Assembly: GCA_006384855.1 (NCBI GenBank)
Contig: VCJN01001568.1
Location: 22,533-86,532 of the forward strand
Source of the DNA: Tetraselmis striata
Lineage: Eukaryota; Chlorophyta; Chlorodendrophyceae; Chlorodendrales; Chlorodendraceae
Direction of reading: 5' to 3'
DNA length: 64,000 nucleotides
In this document: positions 1 to 10,300 of the stretch, in pieces
Position numbering within the stretch: the stretch's first letter is position 1
How the letters are laid out: the number at the start of each line of letters is the position of its first letter
Translations under genes and position numbers: made by a program
Notes under the pieces: generated by a model
Database searches by the model: none
Seen by the model: only the letters and a program-made list of their open reading frames with translations
What the model was told of the DNA's origin: nothing

Positions 1-145
1 TCCTCTTTTTTTGGTGATTTCCGATATTTCAAAGTTGAGTCTGGTTTTGCCAAAAAGGTCGCGCAGGCTGTTTTACACAGTCAAGAGCCGAAATTGGCAG
101 GAAGGTTTAGCGAAAAGCGTGGAGGGAAAACGGAGTCAGGGGGGG

Positions 146-332
146 CGCTGCGTGGAACGCAGCGAAAACTGGAAGATGGCAGGCTCAGCTGTTCTGGCTG
201 CTTTTATGTCTACTCGTGCTGCACCCAACAAGGGCGCAACAACAGTTACTAGTTCCCGTACCACTGCGCAGCACTTGTAGCTGAAAAGCGGTTAGGTCAA
301 GGATGGAAACCCCATAAACTAGTTTAGATCAT
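146..332 (-). repeat. Split direct repeat A2 of element copy 1
   Basis: The second 187-bp A repeat. At its boundary (332/333) it directly abuts the 25-bp B1 repeat, giving TTTGAA followed by ATGATC in element orientation. This is the same sequence that would form if the two outer ends were joined in a circle. Confidence 0.85.
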
Positions 333-410
333 TTCAAAGTTGAGTCTGGTTTTGCCAGTCTTGAGCGAACGTAGAGAGCGGTGGATTGACGGAGAAGGGG
401 TAGCGCCAAG

Positions 411-2036
411 TCATGAAGGAGGCACTGGGAAGGCCACCGCTGCGGAGTCCTGTTGGACTTGGAAGTGGCGGAGGGGGGCGATGTGTCCAAAGAAGAACCA
501 CGCGCCATGAGAAGGAAGAACGTTGGGGTCGATGTAGTCCAGAACGACATCGGAGTTAGTGGCCCAACCGCCTTGGTAGCGGATGTGGGACAGTGGCGCT
601 CCGATGGCGTTTGCTGCAGAGGCTGCGCCCTTGCGTAGACTGTGTGAAGTCCAGGAAGTGCCAGCAGGAGGGGCAGCGTTGACTAGGTTGACCGCTGTAG
701 ACAACCAGTCTGACATCGTAGCCGCAGTCCAAGGTTTTGACTGCTCAGCCACATTTACAGCCCAGAAGTTGGAGGCAGCCAAGCCAACAGTAACCAGGGG
801 GACAGACTGGACGTTGTCGATGAAGTAGCGCAAGAGTCGTGCCACTCGAGGGTGCTCGGACACCGGAAGGAGAAGTACGCGCAGGTCGTCGGGTCCCCGA
901 CGGCCAGCGCGACCCTTCTCGCGGTAGATCTGCAAGGTGATGTTGTAGGTGTCGACATGCACATCTTGCGCTCGACAGGAGACGCCAGTAAGGCCCCTGG
1001 CAAAGAACAGGAAGTTGACAACCGAAGCCAAGAGGGCTCGGTAGTCGAGGTGGGACTCTGGGTAAGGAGCAGACACAATTAGCTCGGCCTTTGAGACGAA
1101 GCGGTAAGCTACATCCGCAGGCAGAGGGACACGCAAAGGGGCAGCGTCCAGCCGGCGCTGCCGCAACATTAACCCACGCCTTGCCGAAGTGAGGTGTAGG
1201 CTGTCCTTGGCGATCGGGACGAGGTTGTGCAGCTCGAAGAAGGTGTTGATGGCAGACAGGTAGGGCTGCAGCGACTTAGCTGCGATGTGACCTCGCTCCC
1301 CGATCCAGGCAACGTACCGAACAACAGTAGCAGTAGTCGCCTCCAGCGGGCTGATGTTCTCGGAGTCGTGGCAGAACTCAGCGAACTGAGACAGTCTGCC
1401 GGCGTAGCTCTTGAGGGTCTGCGCGCTGAGGGAGCTGGAGAGCAGGTCCAGCGTCCGCTGGCCTAGCTCGTCTGAGCCGAACGCGTCCTGCAGCCGAGAT
1501 CGCAGTGACGCAGCCCATGGAGCGATAGCTGCGGGCTCGTCGATTACGTAAGTGCGTCGTTTTACTGACAGAGTTCCACCGGCACGGCTACTGTTCGCAA
1601 AGTACTCGGCAGCAGCGGTTAGGTTCCCGGCGGTTGGCCGGTAGTTGCTGGACGGGTTTGCAGTAGCTTCAGTACGGGTTTGCGGGGCTAGGTTCAGGTA
1701 AGAGGGCCGCCCCGCGCGCCCGTCGCGCTCGTAGCGCCTGTCCCGTGCGTAACGTACACGCGCGAAACTTGGTCGTTGCGAACCGGTTGTAACACGTAGT
1801 GTAACAACCGACGAACGCAGAGATGGGGTTGTAAGAAAGGCGGATGGTTGAGCCGCCATGTGCAGGTGTGCGGATGGTTGAGCCGCACTCGGCTGTAGCT
1901 GTAAGAAGCGCCGCACCGAGGAAGGTCTAAATGAAGTCTGTAAGGTGGGGGGGTCAGGTCCTGACACAGGGCGCTCATCCCGCCGTTGAGCTGCAAGGGT
2001 GCGTTTTGCGGCGGTCACCGAAAGGTGGCCTCGCAA
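411..2036 (-). CDS. Tyrosine recombinase/integrase of the element
   Basis: An intact 541-residue ORF. Residues ~185-290 look like the SAM-like core-binding domain of phage-integrase family recombinases. The C-terminal catalytic domain shows the box II HxxR (HSLRKG, His ~465 and Arg ~468), a GGW (Trp ~491) and a candidate nucleophile Tyr ~501 in VVLDYID. The first catalytic Arg is probably in the segment FARGLTGVSCR. The first ~150 residues are low-complexity. The enzyme would cut and rejoin element ends, consistent with insertion without target duplication. No reverse transcriptase lies between it and the gag-like ORF. A Crypton recombinase is an alternative, but split direct repeats favour a DIRS-order relative. 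Confidence 0.85.
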   Translation of the reverse strand: MRGHLSVTAAKRTLAAQRRDERPVSGPDPPTLQTSFRPSSVRRFLQLQPSAAQPSAHLHMAAQPSAFLTTPSLRSSVVTLRVTTGSQRPSFARVRYARDRRYERDGRAGRPSYLNLAPQTRTEATANPSSNYRPTAGNLTAAAEYFANSSRAGGTLSVKRRTYVIDEPAAIAPWAASLRSRLQDAFGSDELGQRTLDLLSSSLSAQTLKSYAGRLSQFAEFCHDSENISPLEATTATVVRYVAWIGERGHIAAKSLQPYLSAINTFFELHNLVPIAKDSLHLTSARRGLMLRQRRLDAAPLRVPLPADVAYRFVSKAELIVSAPYPESHLDYRALLASVVNFLFFARGLTGVSCRAQDVHVDTYNITLQIYREKGRAGRRGPDDLRVLLLPVSEHPRVARLLRYFIDNVQSVPLVTVGLAASNFWAVNVAEQSKPWTAATMSDWLSTAVNLVNAAPPAGTSWTSHSLRKGAASAANAIGAPLSHIRYQGGWATNSDVVLDYIDPNVLPSHGAWFFFGHIAPLRHFQVQQDSAAVAFPVPPS

Positions 2037-2072
2037 GGCTCATGCAGCTCCGACGAGCGGCGCCCCACGCCA

Positions 2073-2927
2073 TCACTCGTGCTCACCTTCGCGGCCGCGT
2101 CCACGTCCGCCGCCACGTCCTCGCCCACGCCCGCGACCTGCAGCTGCAGCCGCTACTCGAGAAGTAGCGGTCGCCTTGGCGCTGCTGGCAACGGTCGCCT
2201 CGAAGACACGACGCTCGTAGTCCCTCATAAGGTCCCCAAAAATCGCAGAACCCAGATGCTCCGCAGCAGGCTGAAAATGCTGAGCTCGCAGCACATCCAG
2301 AACACCTTGGTCACCGTGCACACGCTTGATCTCATTCAGCCTCCGCAGGAAGGCTAGACGAAAACGAAACGCCTTGTCGATGGCCTCGGCGTGATTCCGA
2401 GCTCTCGCGAGGTAGGGGGTGAAGTCCTGGTTAGTGGCGGGGACGTAAGGTAGCAGCTCGTCGAGCGCCACGAAAAGGGCGGCCATGTGAGCCCCGAAAC
2501 ACGACATCCACAAGTACTCCTCCTGGGCCGGCAGACGCCGGTCATCCTGCTTGAGGTACTCGTTCGTTAGGTCGGTGCTCAACGGGAAAAGTCCAGGCAC
2601 TCGGCTGACCGGTCGAACGGCCTCGTAACCAGACTCTGCTCTCTGCAGTAGCTCTGGCACCGCGAGGTAATCATCCTCGGCACTCACGGATTTTGCTCCG
2701 ACACGGCCGCTCTGGGCTAGCTCTAGCAAGTCGGGGCGCTCTGCGGCTCCCCCGCTGCCTGTCGGCTGTCCCGCGAAGCGCTGCCCTGAGCCGGAGCCAT
2801 GTGCCCCTTCTCCATCAACAACGCGATCACGAGCCGTCAATTGTGCCACAGTTGTAGCCAATGCACGCACATCTGCTTGCAACGACGTGAGCGTCGGCTC
2901 AACGACGGGTTCTTCTCCATCTGACAT
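2073..2927 (-). CDS. Gag-like protein of the recombinase element
   Basis: An intact ORF of 284 residues, starting at the MSDGEE methionine (ATG at 2927); an in-frame extension upstream is also open. Residues ~10-45 have a leucine-spaced, possibly coiled-coil stretch. A Gly/Ser-rich linker follows, then a helical middle region. The C-terminus is a Gly/Arg-rich tail (alternating RG repeats) typical of nucleic-acid-binding proteins. It precedes the recombinase ORF by about 36 bp on the same strand. The gag-like role is inferred from position and the basic tail; I recognise no zinc knuckle and no enzymatic motif. A frameshifted relative lies at 35357-36227. Confidence 0.7.
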   Translation of the reverse strand: MSDGEEPVVEPTLTSLQADVRALATTVAQLTARDRVVDGEGAHGSGSGQRFAGQPTGSGGAAERPDLLELAQSGRVGAKSVSAEDDYLAVPELLQRAESGYEAVRPVSRVPGLFPLSTDLTNEYLKQDDRRLPAQEEYLWMSCFGAHMAALFVALDELLPYVPATNQDFTPYLARARNHAEAIDKAFRFRLAFLRRLNEIKRVHGDQGVLDVLRAQHFQPAAEHLGSAIFGDLMRDYERRVFEATVASSAKATATSRVAAAAAGRGRGRGRGGGRGRGREGEHE

Positions 2928-3040
2928 AGTAACGCACGGACGTACGGACGAGAATATCACACTCGGATGGCGAGCCGGGTGTGGTCTTGAACAACCTGGG
3001 GTGACCTTGCTCGCAACGGGTTACGAGACAGTTTTTACAT

Positions 3041-3227
3041 CGCTGCGTGGAACGCAGCGAAAACTGGAAGATGGCAGGCTCAGCTGTTCTGGCTGCTTTT
3101 ATGTCTACTCGTGCTGCACCCAACAAGGGCGCAACAACAGTTACTAGTTCCCGTACCACTGCGCAGCACTTGTAGCTGAAAAGCGGTTAGGTCAAGGATG
3201 GAAACCCCATAAACTAGTTTAGATCAT
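3041..3227 (-). repeat. Split direct repeat A1 of element copy 1
   Basis: A 187-bp terminal repeat, essentially identical to 146-332. In element orientation it begins ATGATCTAAAC. Its inner end carries a short inverted repeat (CGCTGCG...CGCAGCG) that could form a hairpin. Confidence 0.85.
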
Positions 3228-3404
3228 ATCGCCTTCTGCTGCTAGCTCATCGAAATATAATGTACGTGGATACTGTAATTAGATGTACGTGGGTACTGCC
3301 GGAGTAGGGTACCTCTATTGCTTCGGTGTGTTAGACAAAGCGCGAATCTCATTTTGCCAAAGGAGCGTGTAGCTTGATTACAAGACACTCGCCATACATA
3401 TAAC
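3228..3404. other. Spacer between two mobile elements
   Basis: The right flank of the recombinase element's insertion site, followed by AT-rich sequence up to the inverted-repeat element. No gene seen. Confidence 0.6.
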
Positions 3405-4757
3405 TACACCCCTCCACATAAGTCCGGGTTCTGCATTTTCGATCGCAAAGCGCATGCATGGGCGAGGATGACGCCGGCTGCATGTGCATACATGCTAACT
3501 ACAGTGGGAATAGATCGGGCGAACGCCTATTGTGCGCTTTATACCCACCCGCGCGACAACACGACCATTTATTTGTGGGCGCCCCTTACAAAACGAGAAA
3601 TCGGTGCATGATGCGTTGGCGCCGGAAAATTGTGGGTTGCGCCAACCGTCCAAACCTATGGAAATAGCGGCACTCGTCGCACCAAACTCGGTGAATACGG
3701 CCCTTGGCATAAAGTTGCACACACCGTGCGGGTAGGCCACTGAAAGCATGTCGCTGTAGGCACGACGTGACGCCCCAACGACAAGTTGGCCACTGTGGGG
3801 AGCAGTTTTGGGGTGAAAATGCTGTTGTTTCTGTGGCGAACGCACGTAGGAGAGGCGCTCGATGGGCCCCTTGGCGTAGGGCGATGCTCTACTATGGGGG
3901 CGCCTGGTGGAATGCCAGTTGCACCGTTTCGTGGGCGGGGTGGCGCGGTAGGGGCGTGGACTTTAATTATTATGAAATTCCTTGAAAAATACTGTGGAAA
4001 ATGGCATTTTGGCTGGTAGATGTGTGTATCGCTAGGAGGCGGCACATGCCAAGTGTTGGTGGTCCGTGGTCATCCACACACATAACGCTCTCGCACAGCT
4101 GGGTATGGGGCTTAGACACGCACTTGGCGCAAAGGCATGCGCCCGACATGGGTGGGCACATGAGGCAGTGAGGGGCAAATTGGATGATCATCTTTGGGGA
4201 TTTTTTCCGGAGCCCCCAAAAATCATTTTATGATTTTAGAAGATTGTTTTCGACGCAGATTTGAACGAGCAATCGCGTGGTATTTTTAAAACAGTTTTCT
4301 GAGCAAAACCTGAGAAGGTATAGCGTTTTCAAGCCAAGGGGGTGTTGCTGAGCGTGGCCGACATTGATGCCACGCCAGTATCGCAACGCGACATGTACTA
4401 GCCGCCGCCCACACAGCTGCACCCCAACCAAATGCACCCGAGCCCCTCGCCAATGTGTTTCCTCACGCGTTCATGGCCATTCCGCCGTTTGGTTGTCTAT
4501 TCACGCGCGTCGGCGTGTGCGTGATACCGACCATGGTTTTGGTGCAGTTACAGGCGACGCCAATCCACGCACCAAGTGCAGCGTGACACCCTAGTCAAAC
4601 GTCTTTAAGCTTCGGTTTGAGCCACTCGTCATGCAGGTTTTATAAAACCCTCTGAGATTCCAGGGTTTCATCTCATAGACCCTACGTTCAGGTACCCTAG
4701 ACTTCTGAAGTCTTGAGACTGCCAAAAAGGGACCCCAAACTTATGTGCAGGGGTGTA
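3405..4757 (+). mobile_element. Terminal-inverted-repeat DNA element, copy 1
   Basis: A 1.35-kb unit bounded by near-perfect inverted ends, TACACCCCTNCACATAAGT, with the outer TA present on both sides (possible TA target duplication). A 1.4-kb relative in the same orientation lies at 56072-57478. Both keep related but frame-broken minus-strand coding stretches; one has a DGWRNPQF motif that faintly resembles DUF659/hAT-type transposases. I treat it as non-autonomous or decayed. The superfamily is unresolved. Confidence 0.75.
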
Positions 4758-5220
4758 GAAGGGCGGGCTGAGGCCGGTGCGAGTCCCCTGTAGTCGCTAT
4801 GTTATGGTGTGAATTACAAAAAGGGCAGTAACAAATCCACCTACTGCTAAAAGTAGTACTAGAAAATCCATACATCGCTACGTTGTGGTATACCCTGTAC
4901 CGGTATTTTGTGGTCGCTTACCGGTACTCGTCCCTTCATGTAGCATAATATTTTGAATATGTGGAAAGAAGCGCTTACAGATAAAGCACCTAGAGGTACA
5001 TAACATCGGCCTCTCTCTCTTTACACTACGTCGTCACTGGTGGCTGGCAGCTACAGGGTACCTCTGGAGCGACAGCACGCGCCACCGCCCACCGCCGCTG
5101 TTGCTGCGGGGTAATTAATATAGATACTAATCCTTACTAGTAGTAGGAGTAGGAGTAGCCTCGTCGACGTGACCGAGGCCTGACGATAAGGTGTGGCCAG
5201 GTGGTCGCTGCGCGCGCATG
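4758..5220. other. Intergenic, no gene seen
   Basis: Mixed-composition sequence between two mobile elements. No coding or RNA feature recognised. Confidence 0.5.
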
Positions 5221-5225
5221 AGTTG

Positions 5226-5461
5226 TATTATAGTACAACAGTACTAGCGCAGTGTGCCAGCAGCGTGCAGTGTGCAGTGTGCGAATGTGCACAGCGACAA
5301 CAGTATCCTGGGCGCCCGCCAGGTGCGCGCGCCGCTACATGGCGGCGCGGGCGCTGCCGCGGGCGCCACACACTTCCTTTAACCTCACCGCATCCTCCTA
5401 CCCCTCCCACTCGGCTGCCCCTCGTCAGGGGCCCACGCCCGTGCCATGCACCAGGGCTATA
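5226..5461 (+). repeat. 5' LTR of the copia-like element
   Basis: Begins TATTATAGTAC and ends near CACCAGGGCTATA. Aligns over its whole length with 6659-6902 with a few substitutions and small indels, so it is not brand new. Confidence 0.8.
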
Positions 5462-5558
5462 AGAGGTTATGGTGCCCTCCTAGCCTCACAGCGTCGCTTC
5501 CCGCTGTGTGCTCCGTCTCGTTGCGCCGCGCCCGCCTGCACGGCGCGCCCTCCTGGCC

Positions 5559-6556
5559 ATGTCGCCCGGGTTCTCCGTGAGCGTTTGTATGTCCGACCTC
5601 ATGCCTGCCCCGCCGCCGCCAGGCGCCGGCGGATCCTCCGACCAGTGGCCCGCACTCGACCAATCCTTTGGCCTCCTATCCCCTGCCTCCTGGGGACAAG
5701 TCAGCTCTGCAGCGGTCCAACACGCCGTGCAGATGCAGCAAGCTGCCTCAGCCGAACTGATGTCTCAGCTGCTCGCGCTGATGCGAGACATCGCGCACGA
5801 TGCTGCCACGGCCGCCGCCCGCGCGGTTCTCCATGCACATGACCTGCCCCGGCTCTCTCTCCAGCACGAAACGGCGCAGCCGGAGCCCGCGCCTCCGCCG
5901 CCTGCCGCCCCCGTGCAGCCGGAGCCAGTGCCTCTACCGCCTGCCGCCCCCGTGCAGCCGGAGCCCGTGCCTCCGCCGCATGCCGCCCCCGCGCAGGCGG
6001 AGCTCGTGCCTCCGCCGCCTGCAGCCCCCGCGCAGCCGGAGCCCGTACTTGCCGCCGCCACCTCAGCGCCCGCCGCTATCCGGCACGCCGCCATCCGCGC
6101 AGCCAGAGCCCGTGCCTCCGCCGCATGCCGCCCCCGCGGAGCCGGAGCCCGTACCTGCCGCAGTCACCTCAGCGCCCGCCGCTATCCCGCACACCGCCAT
6201 CCCTTCAGTCGCCGCCATCTTGCCAGCGCCATCGCCACCGACAAGGCCCCGCTCCCCCGAGAGGACCATGAAACGTATCGGTGCTGGTTTCCTGGGCTCT
6301 GTCAACTTCCTCACGATGTGCACCGGACCGGACGTCGCCTTCGCTGTCAGCGTGCTCAGAAGGTTTCAGTCTGCGGCCCCGCAGAAGACCCACCTCATGC
6401 GTGCTCTGCCATCTCAAAGGCACCCCTGGCCTGGGCATCACCTACGGGGCCACTGAACCGGGGGGGCTCGCCTCGTAGTCTACTCAGACTCCGACTGGGC
6501 AACTGACACCAGCAACCGGCGCTCTCAGTCCGGTGACATCAGCATGCTCAATGGTG
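5559..6556 (+). pseudogene. Copia-like internal remnant (Pro-rich gag-like plus RNase H fragment)
   Basis: The upstream half, from the ATG near 5559, encodes Pro/Ala/Glu-rich repeats (PEPVPPPxAAP type) with no recognisable gag motif. From about 6270 the sequence reads like the end of a copia polyprotein: GAGFLGSVNFLTMCTGPDVA, then a LKGTPGLGITYG segment, then VYSDSDWATDTSNRRSQSG, where YSDSDW is the RNase H signature. At least one frameshift separates these pieces, so no functional polymerase can be made. Confidence 0.75.
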
Positions 6557-6658
6557 CCCATCATCAAATAAAGCCATGTCAGAACCTACTCACACCCTGC
6601 TGCTTAGACAAGCATGGGCACTAGTCAACTGTATGACCGGCCTATGCTTGAGAGGGGC

Positions 6659-6902
6659 TATTATAGTACAGCAGTACTAGCGCATTGTGCCAGCAGGGTG
6701 CAGTGTGCAGTGTGCAGTGTGCGAATGTGCACAGCGACAGCAGTATCCTGGGCGCCCGCCGGGTGCGCGCGCCGCTACATGGCGGCGCGGGCGCTGCGGG
6801 CGCCACACACTTCCTTTAACCTCACCGCATCCTCCTGCCCCTCCTACTCGGCTGCCCCTCGTCAGGGGCCCACGCACGCCCGTGCCCTGCACCAGGGCCA
6901 TA
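6659..6902 (+). repeat. 3' LTR of the copia-like element
   Basis: Partner of the left LTR, preceded by a polypurine tract and followed by the AGTTG duplication. Confidence 0.8.
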
Positions 6903-6907
6903 AGTTG

Positions 6908-7319
6908 CCCCTCGTCGTCGGTTCTATAGAGGACTTGAAAGATTATAGAAAGTACTGGTACGTCACATCTGAAACCGTCTTAATGATTATCTGATGTACA
7001 ACCTCTGAGCAGCAGCAGTCGGATGGCCACCCGCCGGCGTTACCGTTAGAGACTAAACCCACAGCACATCGATGACGGTATGTAGCTCGCTACAGGGTGA
7101 AGAAACCGTTAATTAATAGCGACATATATATATAAATATATTAATAGCCGTTATATTCCGCCGCTGGCCCACCCGAGTGCGCTTTGCATCACTTCAGCTT
7201 CAGCGCTGCACGTGCCCCTTGCGCGTACCCACAGCGGCACAGAGCGACGCAGCTCGTGCCCCAGCCCAGGCTCTCGTCAACCCTCCGCGCCACAAGGCTA
7301 CCTCAACGCTGCAGCGGGC
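6908..7319 (+). promoter_or_regulatory. Upstream region of the ABC transporter
   Basis: Contains an AT-rich block with a TATAAATA match at 7131-7138, about 190 bp before the chosen ATG, followed by GC-rich 5'-leader-like sequence. A promoter role is inferred from position only. Confidence 0.4.
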
Positions 7320-10300
7320 ATGGAGCCGCCGGAGCACGAACCTGGCGCTGAGGCGGACGGCCTGACATCGTACCCCCGTGAAGACGTCGACAGCGAGCCG
7401 GATGAAAGCAATGATGTTTTCGAGGAAGATGAGACCGGTGCAAGCAGCGGCGCCGACGTCGGCGCCGACAGCACGGCATCGCGCGAGCTGAAGCGCGCTG
7501 TCAGCGTGCGCGTGAGCGAGGTTGAGAACAACCTGACGATGGGTGAAGTGGACGCAGAGGCGGTGCCGGGGTTGCTCGGCGCGGCCGCGGCGGAGCAGCG
7601 CGATGCGGAGATGGCGGAGCTGGTGGCGGCAGCGGAATCGCGCGACAAGTTGGAGAGTGCGCGCGCGCGGCGGGTCAAGCTGCCTCCGGCCAGCAGCAGC
7701 CCTTCCCTGGTGGATCGCTTATCACGCGGTGCCAAGGAGGTTGCCAGGGAGGCCAGCGGGAAGATAAAGCCGGTGCTGTCGCGGCCGTCGTTAAAGCAAG
7801 TGAGGCAGCGCCTCACGCGCGACACTCTGGCCATCAAGGTGGACAAGCTAGACCTAGTGGGCCGGCTGCTGGCGTACAGGTGAGCCCCCCCCGCCCCCCC
7901 CCCCCCCCCCCCCCCACCCCCCACCGAAACAATGTCGCATACCCGAATTGCAGGTAGCAACGTCTAGTTTCAGGAACTTCGACGTACAATGGCAACGCAA
8001 AGAGGGGTCGACGCGGGTGGGGGCAGGTCGGCGCTGTTCGGCAAAACGCGATGTCGCTCGCCTCGACGCGAGGGGCTAGGCCCCTGGCGGTGACTGCCAT
8101 TGGTGCGACGGGGCTGCTGGGCGGCAGACGCTCTATCATGCGGGGAGCGTCGCGATTGCCGAGTTTCGGTGGTGGGCTATCCTGTGAGAACTCGGCAGTA
8201 TTGGGAAGGGGGGACGTTGGCAGCGAGTGCTGTTTGTGTGAAATTCTCCGCTACGCGGAGGGTTGGCGAAGGAGGATATGGATTGGTGACTGCTGTTGGT
8301 GCCTGGCTGGAGGGGGCACGTGCCCATACATATGCTTGCAGAGGTTATGTCATCGCCCAGCCTGAACTATCTCCCTATGTGGACCTGGCCAGGTCGACAA
8401 GTGGGCAGACCTTCCAGGAGAAGCTGGCTGCAGAGCTGAAGGCCGTGGACGTCAAACTGCCGACCATCACAGTGCAGTACAACGATTTCTCCATTACCGC
8501 CAACGCTAAGAAGGGCGACAGCATCTCTAACGTTGCCAACACCATCACGTCCAACCTCAAGCGCCAGGTGGGCGCCTCGGGCTAGTGCCCCCCCCCCCCC
8601 CCCCCCTCCAATACATGCTCCTGTGTGAGCAGCATCTCAGCCCTGACCTGTGCCGCTGCTTCATCCAGGAGAGCGTCAACAAGAAGATCTTGAATGGCGT
8701 GTCAGGCGTACTGCGGCCGGTCTGCCCCCCCGCCAGGACACCCCCCTGCACCCAAGCCCCCAAAACAACGCTTCTGCACCCTCCTACGCTGGTGACGCTG
8801 ATAGGCTGTCTACTTGTGCCCCCCCTCTTCTGGCACAGGGCCGCGCCACGCTGCTGATGGGGCCGCCAGGAGGCGGCAAGTCTGTCTTCATGAAGGCGCT
8901 GAGCGGGCGGATCAAAGAGAGCAAGGATCTGACAGTGAGGGCCCCGCAAGCCAGAGGCTGCTAGGCAAAGTAACGATGTCAAATAATCCCAGTACCGCCA
9001 TCAGCTTAGCCTTGCCATCCAGCGTACTGATTTTCGTCCTCCATCTTCCCCTCCCTCCTATCCCGTCACCGCTCAGTTCACCGGCGACCTCTTCTACAAT
9101 GGGCACCGCCAGGACGAGTTCAGGATTGAAAACAGCTCGGCGTATGTGGAGCAGGTGCGGCTACCTCTCGTATAGCTGGATATCATGGCAGTCCGGTTTT
9201 GCCACATGGCTTCTTCCGGGGACATGCAGACCCCCTCGCTGACTGCCCCCCCCCCCCCCCCCCTCCCCCGCCAAAAACACCCCTCTGGCCCCTGCTTCCA
9301 GATGGACAATCACTTCCCGACACTTACTGTCCGCGAGACATTGGAATTTGCCAAGCAATGCCAGCGTGGCGTGGGTGAGGGCAGCATCGTGAAGACTGTC
9401 AAGCTGCTGCTGGCCAGCCGCAGGAAGCGCAACCTGTCGGCCGCGGTGCGCACCTACAATCCCCGTCCAAAAATCCCTCGCGCCGGACGATCACCGCCGA
9501 GATATGTCTGCCCCAACCAGCTCTCAGCTACTAAATCGCATCTGCGGCGCTGGTGACCAGCTGATGGAGCAGCCTGACGTGTCCGCTGACTCTCCCCTCC
9601 CTTGTGTCGGCAGGCCGGTGGCTCGAGCATGTCGTCGGCCTACTCTGCCACGGACCTTGTGTTTGAGAACCTGCTGCATGAGCTGAACAGCTCAGGCACG
9701 GTGGTGGTGGACTACGTCCTCAAGCTGATGGGCATTGACGGCTGCCAAGACACGGTGGTTGGTGACGCGATGCTGCGCGGCGTGAGCGGCGGCCAGAAGA
9801 AGCGCGTCACCACCGCGGAGATGCTGGTGGGATTCACACAGTTGCTGCTGATGGATGAAATCAGTACAGGTATGAGCCGCAAGCGGGCTGTCGGGGCTGG
9901 GGAGAGGGGGGGGGGGGGGGGGGGGGGCGAGAGGGTGTCCCTCTCTGAAGCCAGTCTGAGGCAAGCCGGACTGCACTCGCTGTCTTCCAGGCCTGGACTC
10001 CGCCACAACATTTCAGGTGGCGCTGTTCATCACCAACTACACGCATGCCATGTCGTGTACCACTGTGGTGGGCCTGCTGCAGCCTCCGCCCGAAACGGTG
10101 GCGCTCTTTGACGACATCCTCATCATCGCCGAAGGGTGCGGGCCCCCTCCCCCCTTTGCTTGCTCCAATACATGTGCCTGTGCACATACGCATACATGCA
10201 CATTGTGAACATGCCTTTTGATGCGTCGCAATGTAACTCAAGGGGAGCGATGGCATGGGCTTCTAGCGCTCATGTCCCGTTTGGATGTATGAAAGTGCTA

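Larger units (their letters stand above)
26..3227 (-). mobile_element. Tyrosine-recombinase element with split direct repeats, copy 1
   Basis: A 3.2-kb element on the minus strand. In its own orientation it reads: repeat A1 (3227-3041), a gag-like ORF, a tyrosine recombinase ORF, short repeat B1 (357-333), repeat A2 (332-146), about 90 bp, then repeat B2 (52-28). A1 and A2 are 187 bp each and essentially identical; B1 and B2 are 25 bp. Order A1-ORFs-B1A2-B2 is the split-direct-repeat plan of PAT/Ngaro-type DIRS elements (family knowledge). No reverse transcriptase or RNase H is seen. The flanks join to an uninterrupted sequence found at 34793-34831, with no target-site duplication, as expected of recombinase-driven insertion. 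Both ORFs are open, so this copy may be recent. Confidence 0.85.
5226..6902 (+). mobile_element. Short non-autonomous Ty1/copia-like LTR element
   Basis: Direct repeats 5226-5461 and 6659-6902 (about 240 bp) flank 1.2 kb and are bordered by the 5-bp duplication AGTTG (5221-5225 and 6903-6907). A possible primer-binding site TGGTGCCC begins ~9 bp after the left LTR (5470), and a purine tract GAGAGGGG precedes the right LTR. The interior encodes a Pro-rich region and a broken copia RNase H segment, with no integrase and no main reverse transcriptase body. The size and content fit a deletion derivative mobilised in trans. Confidence 0.8.

Noticed and set aside
3405-4757. Firm assignment of the inverted-repeat element to the hAT superfamily
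   Set aside because: The DGW motif is suggestive, but no 8-bp target duplication is visible and the coding frames are broken.
5508-6506. A 332-codon Pro-rich open frame as a host gene
   Set aside because: It lies between two LTRs with a target duplication and runs into copia RNase H sequence in a shifted frame.
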